Of a stretch of DNA of 15,406 nucleotides, positions 1-6,660 are shown piece after piece. The position numbers were made by a program, and so were the translations under genes. The notes under the pieces were generated by a model. The model searched no databases and was not told where the DNA came from. It saw nothing but the letters and a program-made list of their open reading frames with translations. This DNA comes from JBDIBA01 sp039812705 (GTDB taxonomy: Bacteria; Actinomycetota; Acidimicrobiia; Acidimicrobiales; JBBSGY01): contig JBDIBA010000041.1 in assembly GCA_039812705.1 (NCBI GenBank), positions 1 to 15,406 of the forward strand, given 5' to 3'. The number at the start of each line of letters is the position of its first letter. Positions within the stretch are counted from its first letter, which is position 1.

Positions 1-30
1 CAGCGATCAGCGATCAGCGATCAGCGATCA
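1..30. repeat. 7-bp tandem repeat at the window edge
   Basis: Four full copies of CAGCGAT in a row, then CA. The array begins at base 1, so it probably continues outside the window. On the plus strand frame 1 stays open through it to a TAG at 61-63, so it could be the end of an upstream gene with a heptapeptide repeat. Other frames are also open, so this is undecided. Confidence 0.8.
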
Positions 31-74
31 TCAAAGGCTGCGGCCAGCCCGATTGGTGATTAGGGTCTGATCTC

Positions 75-278
75 GTGAGCACCGAATGCCAACTCTGTGC
101 AGATCATCAAGATCATTGCCACGGCGAATTGCTGATCCACGTCGGAGCTCTGCCCAAATGCTCCGAGCCCAATTGCCAAGGCGGCGTCGACCGGCACCCT
201 CGCGTGGTCCTTTGCGTAGAGCTCCCCGAAGATTGCAACTGCGCCAACAAACAGGCCCGTGCCGAAACCCTTAGCTAG
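75..278 (+). CDS. Small Cys/His-rich protein, possible zinc-binding protein
   Basis: A 67-residue protein starting at GTG, with an AGGG Shine-Dalgarno-like sequence at 62-65, nine bases upstream. It contains eight cysteines (residues 5, 8, 15, 29, 34, 47, 54, 56) and five histidines (11, 14, 16, 22, 41). These include a CxxC pair and a DHCHGEL stretch, an arrangement that suggests metal binding. It has no signal peptide or membrane segment. I recall similar short Cys/His proteins from actinobacteria but cannot name a family. Its TAG stop shares the four bases CTAG with the TAG stop of the convergent DUF222/HNH gene, a tight tail-to-tail fit expected of two real genes. The same stretch also reads open on the minus strand as a hydrophobic peptide, but that frame has no good start. 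No specific function is assigned. Confidence 0.55.
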   Translation: MSTECQLCADHQDHCHGELLIHVGALPKCSEPNCQGGVDRHPRVVLCVELPEDCNCANKQARAETLS

Positions 279-1510
279 TCAACCCCCTTTCGGCCTGACT
301 TGCCCTCGCCCCCGCGATCGCCAGGAGGCGACTTGTCGTCGGGCGGAACCAACACGTAATCACCCGGCTCGCCATCAAGTCTGAAACCGTCATGCGTCTT
401 GAGCTTGTGGTGATGCCGGCACAAATATCCAAGGTTGTCGAAACTGGAACGCCCGCCGTACTGAAGCTCTTCTCGATGGTCGAGCTCTAAGCCAACGGTC
501 TGCTCGCAACCTCGAACACCACACACAGGGTGGTGCACATTCAACGCACGCCTGACGTCGGCAGGAACGTATCTGCGCTCTGAACCGACGGTCGTCACGT
601 CTTTTCCCTTGCGCAACAACACGTTTAAGTAGCAATCGTTAGCCCACTCGCGAGCAGTCTCGGCAGAAATCGGTCCGACACCCGGAACCTCGCAACACCC
701 TCCACCAGCACCAGCAATCACCGGATAATCGACCACCACATTGATCGTGGCCCGCGAACGCGAGCCCGGACGGGAGCCGGTTCCAGATGAAAAACCATCG
801 CGAGCCAAATCAACCAATGCATCGGCAAGGTAAGAAGCCTGACTGCGATGCTCGCCCGCTTTCCGCGCAGCCACGAAAAACTTTCGAACACGAGCATCAA
901 GCGCGCTTTTTACAAAAGCAAAGTCCTCGTTCGCTAGCGATCCCCAAAATTGGGTCATGCCGCACGCGCCTTGCTGAAACGCAAGCCGCTGTTGCCGACG
1001 CCGCTGACCAAGCGAAGCCAGCTTCTCTAAACTGCGACTCTTGCGATTCAACGCCTCCAGAGAGTCCCTCTCGGCGAAACCCAACAGTTCACATTCGGCA
1101 GTGGGATCAGCAGCGGCACCCCTGACAACCGTTTCGACCTGGCCAGCCGACAACCTTCCCGAACTAAATGCTTCGGCAGTTTTGGGCAGCGATTCGAGGT
1201 GGCGCGCAGTGGCCAAAGCCATCCGAGCCTGGGACCCCGACATGCCCGTCTGCGAAGCAACCAAATCGCCCGCGGAGCAGAAACCGCCGCCTTGATGCTG
1301 GTTTGTCCGCTCCACTCGACGAGCAAGCAGCAGCTTCACCGACGACGCCATTGCCTCAACCTCGGACGCGACCCTCAGCAGCCCCACGGCATCGCCACCC
1401 GTGACGACATCGACGTCGAACGAGGCCGCGCACGCCTTCAACTGTTGGTGGACGAGCCGCAGCTGCTGCGCGCTTGTCAACTGCTGCGCGCTGGCCAGAA
1501 CTTCAACCAT
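275..1510 (-). CDS. DUF222 domain / HNH endonuclease protein
   Basis: A 411-residue protein with the layout typical of the large actinobacterial DUF222-HNH family. A long helical N-terminal region (about residues 10-235) is followed by a C-terminal HNH nuclease fold (about 325-378). Visible nuclease features are C330 and C335, the LDH motif at 343-345, N359, C364 and the HHH run at 366-368. These would form the zinc-bound beta-beta-alpha metal site that cleaves DNA. The tail after 380 is rich in Gly, Pro and charged residues and probably disordered. Family members are often multicopy and sometimes linked to mobile elements, but their cellular role is poorly known. The start is an ATG with TACACT seven bases upstream, so the mRNA may be leaderless. 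It is divergent from the tRNA-Leu gene. No frameshift is seen. Confidence 0.9.
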   Translation of the reverse strand: MVEVLASAQQLTSAQQLRLVHQQLKACAASFDVDVVTGGDAVGLLRVASEVEAMASSVKLLLARRVERTNQHQGGGFCSAGDLVASQTGMSGSQARMALATARHLESLPKTAEAFSSGRLSAGQVETVVRGAAADPTAECELLGFAERDSLEALNRKSRSLEKLASLGQRRRQQRLAFQQGACGMTQFWGSLANEDFAFVKSALDARVRKFFVAARKAGEHRSQASYLADALVDLARDGFSSGTGSRPGSRSRATINVVVDYPVIAGAGGGCCEVPGVGPISAETAREWANDCYLNVLLRKGKDVTTVGSERRYVPADVRRALNVHHPVCGVRGCEQTVGLELDHREELQYGGRSSFDNLGYLCRHHHKLKTHDGFRLDGEPGDYVLVPPDDKSPPGDRGGEGKSGRKGVD

Positions 1511-1517
1511 GCGAACA

Positions 1518-1523
1518 AGTGTA
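1518..1523 (-). promoter_or_regulatory. Possible -10 box for leaderless DUF222/HNH mRNA
   Basis: On the minus strand TACACT matches the actinobacterial -10 pattern TANNNT and ends seven bases before the ATG. Transcription would then begin at or next to the A of the start codon. There is no Shine-Dalgarno sequence at a usable distance, because the only G-rich run is about 18 bases upstream. No clear -35 box is seen. Confidence 0.4.
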
Positions 1524-1613
1524 CTGACCCCCTGTGACAGTCTTGGGTTCGCCTGCGAATCGACAAGTCGCGCCCGCCGTCAGCGCGTCATCAACTACCC
1601 TTTCCCCTACCGC

Positions 1614-1695
1614 GCGGGCGTGGCGGAATTGGCAGACGCGCCAGGTTTAGGTCCTGGTGTCGAAAGACGTGGAGGTTCGAGTCCTCTCGCCCGTA
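1614..1695 (+). tRNA. tRNA-Leu (anticodon UAG)
   Basis: A complete class II tRNA. The acceptor stem pairs GCGGGCG (1614-1620) with CGCCCGT (1688-1694), with a G-U pair at the tip and discriminator A at 1695. The anticodon arm is CCAGG, loop TTTAGGT, CCTGG, giving anticodon UAG for CUN codons. A long variable arm (TGTC-GAAA-GACG) and the T arm GGAGG / TTCGAGT / CCTCT follow. The long variable arm and discriminator A fit leucine. CCA is not encoded, since CTC follows, so it must be added by the CCA-adding enzyme. Confidence 0.97.
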
Positions 1696-1698
1696 CTC

Positions 1699-1718
1699 TT
1701 GGTGCCTCACGGCACCAA
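1699..1718 (+). terminator. Hairpin downstream of tRNA-Leu
   Basis: A perfect 8-bp stem TTGGTGCC / GGCACCAA with a TCAC loop, starting four bases after the tRNA. It lacks a T-tract, so it may act as a terminator or as a 3' processing structure. Confidence 0.55.
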
Positions 1719-1745
1719 TGGAGGCAAACACCAGAGCCTTGCCTG

Positions 1746-1874
1746 CTGACCTCCGACAACAAGTCGGGCGCCAAACGCGCCAAAGTCGGCGTCTTCGCCA
1801 ATAACAGCGCGGCTGACTTCTATCGCCGCTGTGGTTTCCACGATCACGAGATCATCTGCGAAACAACGCTCTAA
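1746..1874 (+). pseudogene. 3' remnant of a GNAT-family N-acetyltransferase gene
   Basis: The frame ending at TAA 1872-1874 encodes a stretch containing FANNSAADFYRRCGFHDHE. This matches the last part of GNAT acetyltransferases, where a small-residue segment, an Asn-containing turn and an (F/L)Y.R.GF motif form the final acetyl-CoA-binding helix and strand. Nothing upstream encodes the rest of the domain, because the same frame runs straight into the tRNA-Leu gene. An intact GNAT is about 140-170 residues and only about 30-40 are visible here. I read it as a truncated gene left behind by a rearrangement next to the tRNA. The assignment rests on the motif alone. Confidence 0.6.
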
Positions 1875-1944
1875 CCCTCGGGCGACTCCTCTAAAAAAAT
1901 AATCCGGACATTTCGATCAATCCAGGTCACAGAAGCCCGCATTT

Positions 1945-1982
1945 CGTATCTAGATACGTAGAGCGTGTATCGTGATACGTAG
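1945..1982. promoter_or_regulatory. Tandem inverted-repeat operator
   Basis: Two copies of GTATC-NN-GATACGTAG lie at 1946-1961 and 1967-1982. The first forms a perfect 14-bp palindrome, CGTATCTAGATACG (1945-1958). The copies are offset by exactly 21 bp, about two turns of B-DNA, so dimeric regulators on both would sit on the same face. The array ends about 30 bp before the start codon of the membrane protein gene at 2012, a position that fits a repressor site over the promoter. No matching copy was noticed elsewhere in the window. The cognate regulator is unknown. Confidence 0.65.
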
Positions 1983-2000
1983 TTAGTTTTTCCTGTGGTC

Positions 2001-2005
2001 AGGGG
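2001..2005 (+). promoter_or_regulatory. Shine-Dalgarno sequence for the gene at 2012
   Basis: AGGGG lies six bases before the ATG at 2012. It is one of the clearer ribosome binding sites in this window and supports this start codon. Confidence 0.7.
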
Positions 2006-2011
2006 TTTGAA

Positions 2012-2572
2012 ATGTCTTCAAAGATCACATCAGTACAGACCAGGCGTCTCGTGAACACACACGCCTTCAAGGCGGCCGTCTCGGCGGCTCTCGCCATGGC
2101 CTATTTGACCCTTTCGTCAACCAGTGCCTCAGCCCAGCAACTAGTCGACCAATGCGCGGGCGCGGGTTCCAGCCCAAGTGGTGCTGGCGCCGTCGGCGAG
2201 TTCTGCGACAAGAACCTCACATACCTCAGCAACGGCATTGCCTACTGGGGCCTCATCATTTGCGTCATCGGCGTGTTCGTATCTGCTTCGTTGTGGGCAC
2301 TTGGGTCCAAGGGACAAAACCCCGGCCAAGAACTGACGGGCAAGAAGGGTTTCATCGTCTGCTTCGCCGGTGCCTTTGCAATTGGTGCAGCCGTCCCGGT
2401 GATCAACTGGATGAACGTCCAAGCAAAGCTGGCCAACCCAACGGCCGTTCACTACACAGACGCACCAGACACCGAAGGCTACGGCGCCACATACGACCGC
2501 AACACTGGCAAAGACCTACCGACATCGTCGGGCAAGGGCCAGAACAGCTACGGCTCAGACCTCAACAACTAA
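2012..2572 (+). CDS. VirB2/TrbC-like (DUF6112-like) small membrane protein
   Basis: A 186-residue protein with a basic N-terminus and hydrophobic signal segment (about residues 18-41, ASA before QQ). A short extracellular part with two cysteines (C48, C65) follows. Two hydrophobic segments (about 78-96 and 112-135) are separated by a polar loop with LWALGSKGQNPGQ and GKKG. The tail is hydrophilic and Gly/Ser/Asp-rich. A signal sequence plus two membrane helices joined by a short charged loop is the plan of VirB2/TrbC pilins of type IV secretion. The WALGS...QN...GKKG spacing resembles small proteins of actinobacterial conjugative elements that I recall as DUF6112; this was not checked. No other conjugation gene is visible here. 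It sits alone behind a two-site operator, so its expression is probably tightly controlled. It converges on the minus-strand TadE/TadG-like gene. Confidence 0.7.
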   Translation: MSSKITSVQTRRLVNTHAFKAAVSAALAMAYLTLSSTSASAQQLVDQCAGAGSSPSGAGAVGEFCDKNLTYLSNGIAYWGLIICVIGVFVSASLWALGSKGQNPGQELTGKKGFIVCFAGAFAIGAAVPVINWMNVQAKLANPTAVHYTDAPDTEGYGATYDRNTGKDLPTSSGKGQNSYGSDLNN

Positions 2573-2622
2573 CAGCGCTGCGTCTCACAACCACGGCTGC
2601 GGCGCCAGACAAGCACCGCAAT

Positions 2623-2638
2623 GCAATAGCGCTATTGC
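2623..2638. terminator. 16-bp perfect palindrome between convergent genes
   Basis: GCAATAGC/GCTATTGC is a perfect inverted repeat with no loop. It lies downstream of the plus-strand pilin-like gene and overlaps the stop codon of the minus-strand TadE/TadG-like gene (2632-2634). It could terminate from both sides or bind a dimeric protein. There is no T-tract, so the terminator role is uncertain. Confidence 0.35.
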
Positions 2639-3093
2639 GCTCCGCGATAGTTGAGCTGTGCGGTCACTTGTGAACGCACCGTTGCACGGTCACCACGTCC
2701 AGGTATTGCCTCGGCAAAGATGTACGGCGCGCTGCCCTGTGCCGTCACAGTGACGCTTGCAGTCGACAGGTCCGTTTCAACCACAACATCTTGCGGTGCA
2801 ACAACAAGACGATTGCCGGCCGCACTCGCAACCCGCTCCACGACAACGCGTTGCACCAACGCTGGCGACATCTCAGCATTGGGCCCACGCTGCAACTCGT
2901 CGGGCGTCAACGACAACACAGTTGCATCATTGACCGCTCCAACGATCCGGTTCTCAAGCTCGCGCTGGGCGCCAAGAGCAATCGCGGAATCGACCGCGAG
3001 ACCACCCAAAAGCATCAACACCAACAAGCCCGCAGGCGCCAGCATGAGAGCGCTTCCGCCCTCGGTCACGTGTCGATTAGGTCCGCCTCGCAT
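2632..3093 (-). CDS. TadE/TadG-like pilus assembly protein
   Basis: A 153-residue protein with a short N-terminal segment, then GGSALMLAPAGLLVLMLLGG and a single membrane helix (about residues 14-40) ending in GAQREL. A mostly beta extracytoplasmic domain follows to the end. This is the arrangement of TadE/TadG-type minor pilin-like proteins of the Flp/tight-adherence system: an N-terminal helix preceded by a Gly-Ser-rich turn, then a region rich in Ala and Asn after the helix. No other tad gene is present, so the function is inferred from architecture only. The ATG at 3093 has no clear Shine-Dalgarno sequence. A TACCCT element lies ten bases upstream. The gene is 70 bp downstream of rdgB on the same strand and could be co-transcribed with it or have its own promoter. 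Confidence 0.65.
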   Translation of the reverse strand: MRGGPNRHVTEGGSALMLAPAGLLVLMLLGGLAVDSAIALGAQRELENRIVGAVNDATVLSLTPDELQRGPNAEMSPALVQRVVVERVASAAGNRLVVAPQDVVVETDLSTASVTVTAQGSAPYIFAEAIPGRGDRATVRSQVTAQLNYRGAQ

Positions 3094-3118
3094 AACTAGA
3101 TCGAGGGTACGAAATGCC

Positions 3119-3147
3119 CGCGATCAAACCAAACGCGATCAAACCAA
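3119..3147. repeat. 14-bp direct repeat, two copies
   Basis: CGCGATCAAACCAA occurs at 3119-3132 and 3134-3147, a 15-bp period, in the gap between rdgB and the TadE/TadG-like gene. It may be a short slippage duplication or paired half-sites for a regulator of the downstream minus-strand gene. Confidence 0.6.
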
Positions 3148-3163
3148 GCCCAGACAGCCCGAC

Positions 3164-3790
3164 TCAGCCCTTCTCGAGCTTTGCCACCTCATCGCGCAGA
3201 GCCAAGAAGGCCTTCGACCTGTGCGACATCTTGTTCTTCTCGTCAGCTGACATCTGGCCAAACGTGATCATTCCCGGCGAATGCAACGGGACGAACACAA
3301 CGTCATAGCCAAAACCGTTTTCACCGCGCCGAGCAGTTGTGATGTGACCGTCGAGCACGCCCTCACCAATCACTTCACGACCGTCCGGCAACAACAACAA
3401 CGCAACCGTCCGAAAGCGAGCCGCCCGTTGCGCGCCTTCCAAGTGCGACATCTCCGTCAGCAACTTCTCTACGTTCTCGTCATCGATTGCGTTCGGACCG
3501 GCATATCGCGCCGAATGCACACCCGGCGCACCATCAAGGGCGGGCACCTCCAAACCCGTGTCGTCTGCAAGTGCGGCAAGGCCGGTTGTGATGGCAAGCG
3601 CCTGCGCCTTCAGTCGAGCATTGCCAACAAGGGTGTCGGACGTTTCATCAACGTCTGGAACCGACGAGGGCCGCGGGATCAGTTCCCAATCCCACAGGAT
3701 TGCTTTGATCTCCGCGGCTTTGTTGGCATTTGCAGTTGCAAGAACAACTCGACCAAGCGCCGCCACATCGTGAGGTTGCAAGTCAGTCAT
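3164..3790 (-). CDS. rdgB: XTP/dITP pyrophosphatase (RdgB/HAM1 family)
   Basis: A 208-residue cytosolic house-cleaning enzyme. It hydrolyses non-canonical purine triphosphates (dITP, XTP, ITP) to monophosphates and pyrophosphate, keeping them out of DNA and RNA. Family motifs in order are LATANANK (17-24, substrate-binding loop), ADDTGLEV (75-82, metal-binding Asp pair) followed by GVHSARYAG, ARFRTVALL, GENGFGYD (156-163), and EKNKMSHRSKA (184-194) with the SHR signature. Length and motif order are normal. The start is ATG at 3790-3788, which overlaps the rph stop as TGATG. A longer frame reaching 4018 runs inside rph and begins with a basic, non-conserved stretch, so it is rejected. The one-base overlap implies translational coupling to rph, an arrangement common in actinobacteria. 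Confidence 0.96.
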   Translation of the reverse strand: MTDLQPHDVAALGRVVLATANANKAAEIKAILWDWELIPRPSSVPDVDETSDTLVGNARLKAQALAITTGLAALADDTGLEVPALDGAPGVHSARYAGPNAIDDENVEKLLTEMSHLEGAQRAARFRTVALLLLPDGREVIGEGVLDGHITTARRGENGFGYDVVFVPLHSPGMITFGQMSADEKNKMSHRSKAFLALRDEVAKLEKG

Positions 3791-4539
3791 CAGCGAGGCG
3801 TGCGGATCGACGGAGGTGTCGACAAGACGTCTTGTTGCAACTTCATGATGTCGGTGATTCCGGCTTCGGCCAGTGCAAGCAGTGACGCAAGTTCGTCGCG
3901 TGAAAACGGCGCGCGCTCGGCGGTTCCCTGAACCTCGATGAACTTTCCAGCACCTGTCATCACAACATTCATGTCCGTCTCTGCGCGCACGTCTTCGGAG
4001 TAATCGAGGTCGAGACATGGCACGCCATCAACAACACCAACTGAAATTGCAGCACAGGTTTCCAACAGTGGATCTCTTGTGATCAGCTTTGCGTGCTTCA
4101 ACCGTGAAATGGCATCGCTAAGTGCAACGTATGCGCCGCAGATTGCAGCGGTTCGCGTTCCACCGTCTGCTTGCAACACATCGCAGTCGAGAATGATTTG
4201 AACTTCCGGCAACGCTTCGAGGTCGACAACGGTTCGCAAGGAGCGGCCAATCAAGCGTTGGATTTCTTGAGTGCGACCGGACTGTTTGCCCTTCGCTGCT
4301 TCGCGCGCCGCTCGCTCGGCAGTAGAGCCGGGAAGCAGCGAATATTCGGCGGTGACCCAACCGCGACCCGCTCCCCTCAACCAAGGTGGCACACGCTCGT
4401 CGACCGAGGCAGTGCAGAGCACCTTTGTGCGACCGAACGTTACGAGCACCGAACCAGGGGCGAACTCGGTGTAATCGCGTTGGAAAGAGATCGGGCGAAG
4501 GTCTGCAGGCGTGCGTCCGTCTGCTCGTGTTGTCGTCAT
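3790..4539 (-). CDS. rph: Ribonuclease PH
   Basis: A phosphate-dependent 3'-to-5' exoribonuclease that trims tRNA 3' ends, active as a hexamer in the cytosol. Counting from the GTG at 4548 (252 residues), the motifs are RADGR (8-12), GRTQEIQRLIGRSLR (91-105, phosphate binding), CDVLQADGGTRTAA (122-135), and YSEDVRAETDMN (183-194). D186 and D192 of that last motif are in the place of the catalytic metal ligands, and KFIEVQGTAE (202-211) follows. I use the ATG at 4539 (249 residues) because it gives MTTTRADGR, similar in length to other family starts, although the GTG three codons upstream is possible. No strong Shine-Dalgarno precedes either. It is 61 bp downstream of the WxL-like gene and overlaps rdgB by one base, so rph and rdgB form an operon that may receive readthrough from the surface-protein genes. 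Confidence 0.96.
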   Translation of the reverse strand: MTTTRADGRTPADLRPISFQRDYTEFAPGSVLVTFGRTKVLCTASVDERVPPWLRGAGRGWVTAEYSLLPGSTAERAAREAAKGKQSGRTQEIQRLIGRSLRTVVDLEALPEVQIILDCDVLQADGGTRTAAICGAYVALSDAISRLKHAKLITRDPLLETCAAISVGVVDGVPCLDLDYSEDVRAETDMNVVMTGAGKFIEVQGTAERAPFSRDELASLLALAEAGITDIMKLQQDVLSTPPSIRTPR

Positions 4540-4600
4540 GATCGCCACGCTACCGGCCTGGCCTCAACGCGTGAGCAATTCACTCAAACAACGAGTTGCA

Positions 4601-5563
4601 TCAATACGAGGGAATCGCGGTGTAGGTGATTTTCGATGTGTATTGGCCCGCTGCCTGGCTTGCCGAAATGCGTCCGTAATACGCCATGTTCACGACGTCA
4701 TCGTTTGTTGTTCCTGCTTGACTGACAATCAGCGACGAAGAAGACGCATTTGCGTACTGCGTTGCGAGGACTCCGGCAGGGTTGAGCGCTCCGGCTCCTC
4801 CCGACGTGACACTGGAGACACTGAATCCCCACGCTCCGCTGGCTGGAAACGCACCCGCGGTGGCACCCGTGGCAGGGGTGGTCGAGATCATCGGGATTGT
4901 GGCGCCGCCGCCAGAACTGAGAGGCGTTGCAGACGCGAACAAGCTGTAGCCGTTGGCAGCGTTCGAGCGCACGTGGAAGGTCGAGGAATCGCTTGCCGTA
5001 CTTCCCGAACCGAAATTGAAGTTGATCAACGCCTTGTTGGAAGAAAAGGACAAACCCGGAAGCACATCTATGGCAACTGTGTCTGTATTGGGCGCAACAC
5101 TGACCGAGCTCGACGTCGTTGGGCCATCGGAGCCTGCGGTGACGCTCGACGTGTACGTGCCAGCCGTTGACGTGTTGGTGAATCCCGAAATAGCGATGAG
5201 GATTGGCGTGTTGGCCGGAATCGAAACCGGTGAGGTGACGGCGTAGGTGACGGTGGTGCCCGAACGCGAGGCGGTTCCCGCCCCCAGGCCAAACACATCG
5301 CCAAGTGCCAAACCACTATCGCTCGTGCCCGACGGAACCGTGAACGACACAGACGAAATCGTTTGTGTGGTCGCCGTTGTGAACGTCCAGGTGTAACGAA
5401 CACCTGTGTCGTCGACAAGCCCACGATCGATGGCCCAGTTCACGGCGGTCAGAGGCGCGGCTTGGACGGGAGCGGCGACTCCGAGCAGCACGAATACACC
5501 GGCCAGACAAACAGCCACCAAACGTCTCGTCAAAACACGTCCCATACTCACGTATCGGCTCAT
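4601..5563 (-). CDS. Small secreted WxL-like surface protein
   Basis: A 320-residue exported protein. The signal peptide is about residues 1-36 (basic MSRYVSMGRVLTRR, hydrophobic core, PVQAAP cleavage region). A beta-rich domain follows (about 38-158) containing WTFTTATTQTISSVSFTVPS and SPVSIPANT. The C-terminal domain (about 165-320) contains GAWGFSVSS and ends AGQYTSKITYTAIPSY. That ending has the layout of the distal WxL motif (AGxYxxxLTWTLxxxP) with Trp replaced by Tyr, so it is WxL-like rather than canonical. Both domains resemble the last ~290 residues of the giant NHL protein two genes upstream. The start is ATG at 5563, which overlaps the stop of the DUF916-like gene as ATGA and has an AAGGAAG ribosome site. 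A longer frame to 5641 lies inside that gene and places the signal peptide too deep. It probably forms a surface complex with the two upstream products. Confidence 0.75.
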   Translation of the reverse strand: MSRYVSMGRVLTRRLVAVCLAGVFVLLGVAAPVQAAPLTAVNWAIDRGLVDDTGVRYTWTFTTATTQTISSVSFTVPSGTSDSGLALGDVFGLGAGTASRSGTTVTYAVTSPVSIPANTPILIAISGFTNTSTAGTYTSSVTAGSDGPTTSSSVSVAPNTDTVAIDVLPGLSFSSNKALINFNFGSGSTASDSSTFHVRSNAANGYSLFASATPLSSGGGATIPMISTTPATGATAGAFPASGAWGFSVSSVTSGGAGALNPAGVLATQYANASSSSLIVSQAGTTNDDVVNMAYYGRISASQAAGQYTSKITYTAIPSY

Positions 5564-6594
5564 TGATCGACTTCCTTCAATGGTTTTTCGTACCGCCCCA
5601 AAGATCTCCGCCTTCGGCGCACGGCTCGAAAACCCAGCCAACCGGCTGCTACCAGAACCGCCAGTACGAGGATGGCGACGGCCACACCAAGTGGCGTCAC
5701 GATCAAAATCCAGCCGCCATTGAAATGAGCAGTCACGCGTTGATCGGTTTCGTCGACGTATGTGGCATCAAGCCTTGGACGAGCCAGACCAATGTGGGTG
5801 GCAGGCAACGTGGCCTTCCAATCGAAGTTCTTCTTCTTGCCTGTCAGCAACAATTCACTCGGGCCGCCGTGGTGCTCGCCTGGTGCAACGGCCTTGCCCA
5901 TTCGTTCGATTCGCAAAGATCGCTCTACGGTTGCGCTCGACCCCCTGGTCACCTCGAGGTCGTAACTCCCGGCCACTTTGCGGCCCCACACAATCCGACT
6001 GTTGTGAAACCTTGCTCTCAGCGCGGAACTCTCGCCACTTGGAACGCGCAACGTAATGGGCGCGACAATTCTCAAGACCTGTGCCGTGCCGCCCCCTTCG
6101 GGCTGCGCGCTGACTGCAACACCGACGAAATACGTGTCGGGATCGACCCTTGCCGGCACGGCAATACGTGCAACAACACGCTGCGCTGTCCGCCCATCGA
6201 TCCGGACCGTCTTCGCGGTTTGAACAGCGTTGGTAAAGGCATTCGGCTGATCTGCGAGTTGCAACTTGCCGTTCTCTTCGGGTTTCAACGTCACGACTTC
6301 GAGGTTGAAAACTGCAGCATTGCCGCTTTCGTTCGTGACGCGAATCTCTGTATCGATCGTCGTTCCAAGCGACACGTTCACCACACCTGCAGGACCTCCC
6401 GCGGAAAATGCAACCGGGTCTGGGCTCGCCGCCGGCACCGGCGCCTCTTGCGCAGACGAAGTGTCCAAAGGCACAGCAGATTCACCCTGAGCCGCAGCGC
6501 GGGCGACAGCTCCGAACGGGCCAGCCAAAGCCAACACGAGCAGCGCGAAAAGAACCAAAGCCGGTCGTCGTTTGGAGTTCCCCAGCCATGTCAT
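5560..6594 (-). CDS. DUF916-like (WxL-partner) membrane-anchored surface protein
   Basis: A 344-residue protein. The signal peptide is about residues 1-35, followed by a Pro/Ala/Ser-rich linker (about 38-60). Two beta-sandwich regions (about 60-185 and 190-285) come next, and the first contains VNVSLGTTIDTEIRVTNESG. A single membrane helix (about 294-320) and a cytoplasmic tail beginning with basic RRRRR (326-330) complete it. In Firmicutes, DUF916/DUF3324 proteins have this same order (signal, two Ig-like domains, C-terminal helix, basic tail). They are encoded with WxL proteins and help bind them at the cell wall. The flanking WxL-like genes support that role here. The ATG at 6594 gives a normal signal peptide; a GTG at 6621 would add nine residues. 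It starts 66 bp after the giant gene and overlaps the next gene by four bases, so the three are probably one transcript. Confidence 0.75.
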   Translation of the reverse strand: MTWLGNSKRRPALVLFALLVLALAGPFGAVARAAAQGESAVPLDTSSAQEAPVPAASPDPVAFSAGGPAGVVNVSLGTTIDTEIRVTNESGNAAVFNLEVVTLKPEENGKLQLADQPNAFTNAVQTAKTVRIDGRTAQRVVARIAVPARVDPDTYFVGVAVSAQPEGGGTAQVLRIVAPITLRVPSGESSALRARFHNSRIVWGRKVAGSYDLEVTRGSSATVERSLRIERMGKAVAPGEHHGGPSELLLTGKKKNFDWKATLPATHIGLARPRLDATYVDETDQRVTAHFNGGWILIVTPLGVAVAILVLAVLVAAGWLGFRAVRRRRRSLGRYEKPLKEVDQ

Positions 6595-6660
6595 GGCTTC
6601 AGAGTCTGCCAGTAAGCACACTTGGATTCAGTGACGCCCACCGTTTTGTGGTCCTTGTTC

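Noticed and set aside
60..278. Minus-strand open frame opposite the small Cys/His-rich ORF, reading as a hydrophobic peptide
   Set aside because: It follows a TGA directly and has no good start codon near its beginning. The plus-strand frame has a ribosome site and an ordered Cys/His pattern. It remains a weaker alternative.
1401..1745. Upstream part of the plus-strand frame that ends in the GNAT remnant
   Set aside because: It runs through the antisense of the HNH gene and through the tRNA-Leu gene, so it is not a coding region. Only the stretch after the tRNA resembles a protein family.
2152..2673. 173-codon plus-strand frame overlapping the VirB2-like gene
   Set aside because: It is an Arg/His-rich out-of-frame shadow. 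The overlapping frame has a signal sequence, two membrane segments and a ribosome site.
3281..3931. 216-codon plus-strand frame
   Set aside because: It is antisense to rdgB and rph, which are well-recognised enzymes, and has no domain pattern of its own.
3791..4018. N-terminal extension of the rdgB frame by 76 codons
   Set aside because: It lies wholly inside rph in another frame and encodes an Arg/Cys-rich stretch with no family similarity. The ATG at 3790 fits the family and overlaps the rph stop.
5563..6615. 350-codon plus-strand open frame
   Set aside because: It is antisense to the DUF916-like gene, its product is Cys/Arg/His-rich with no domain pattern, and the minus-strand frame has a clear signal peptide, beta domains and membrane helix.
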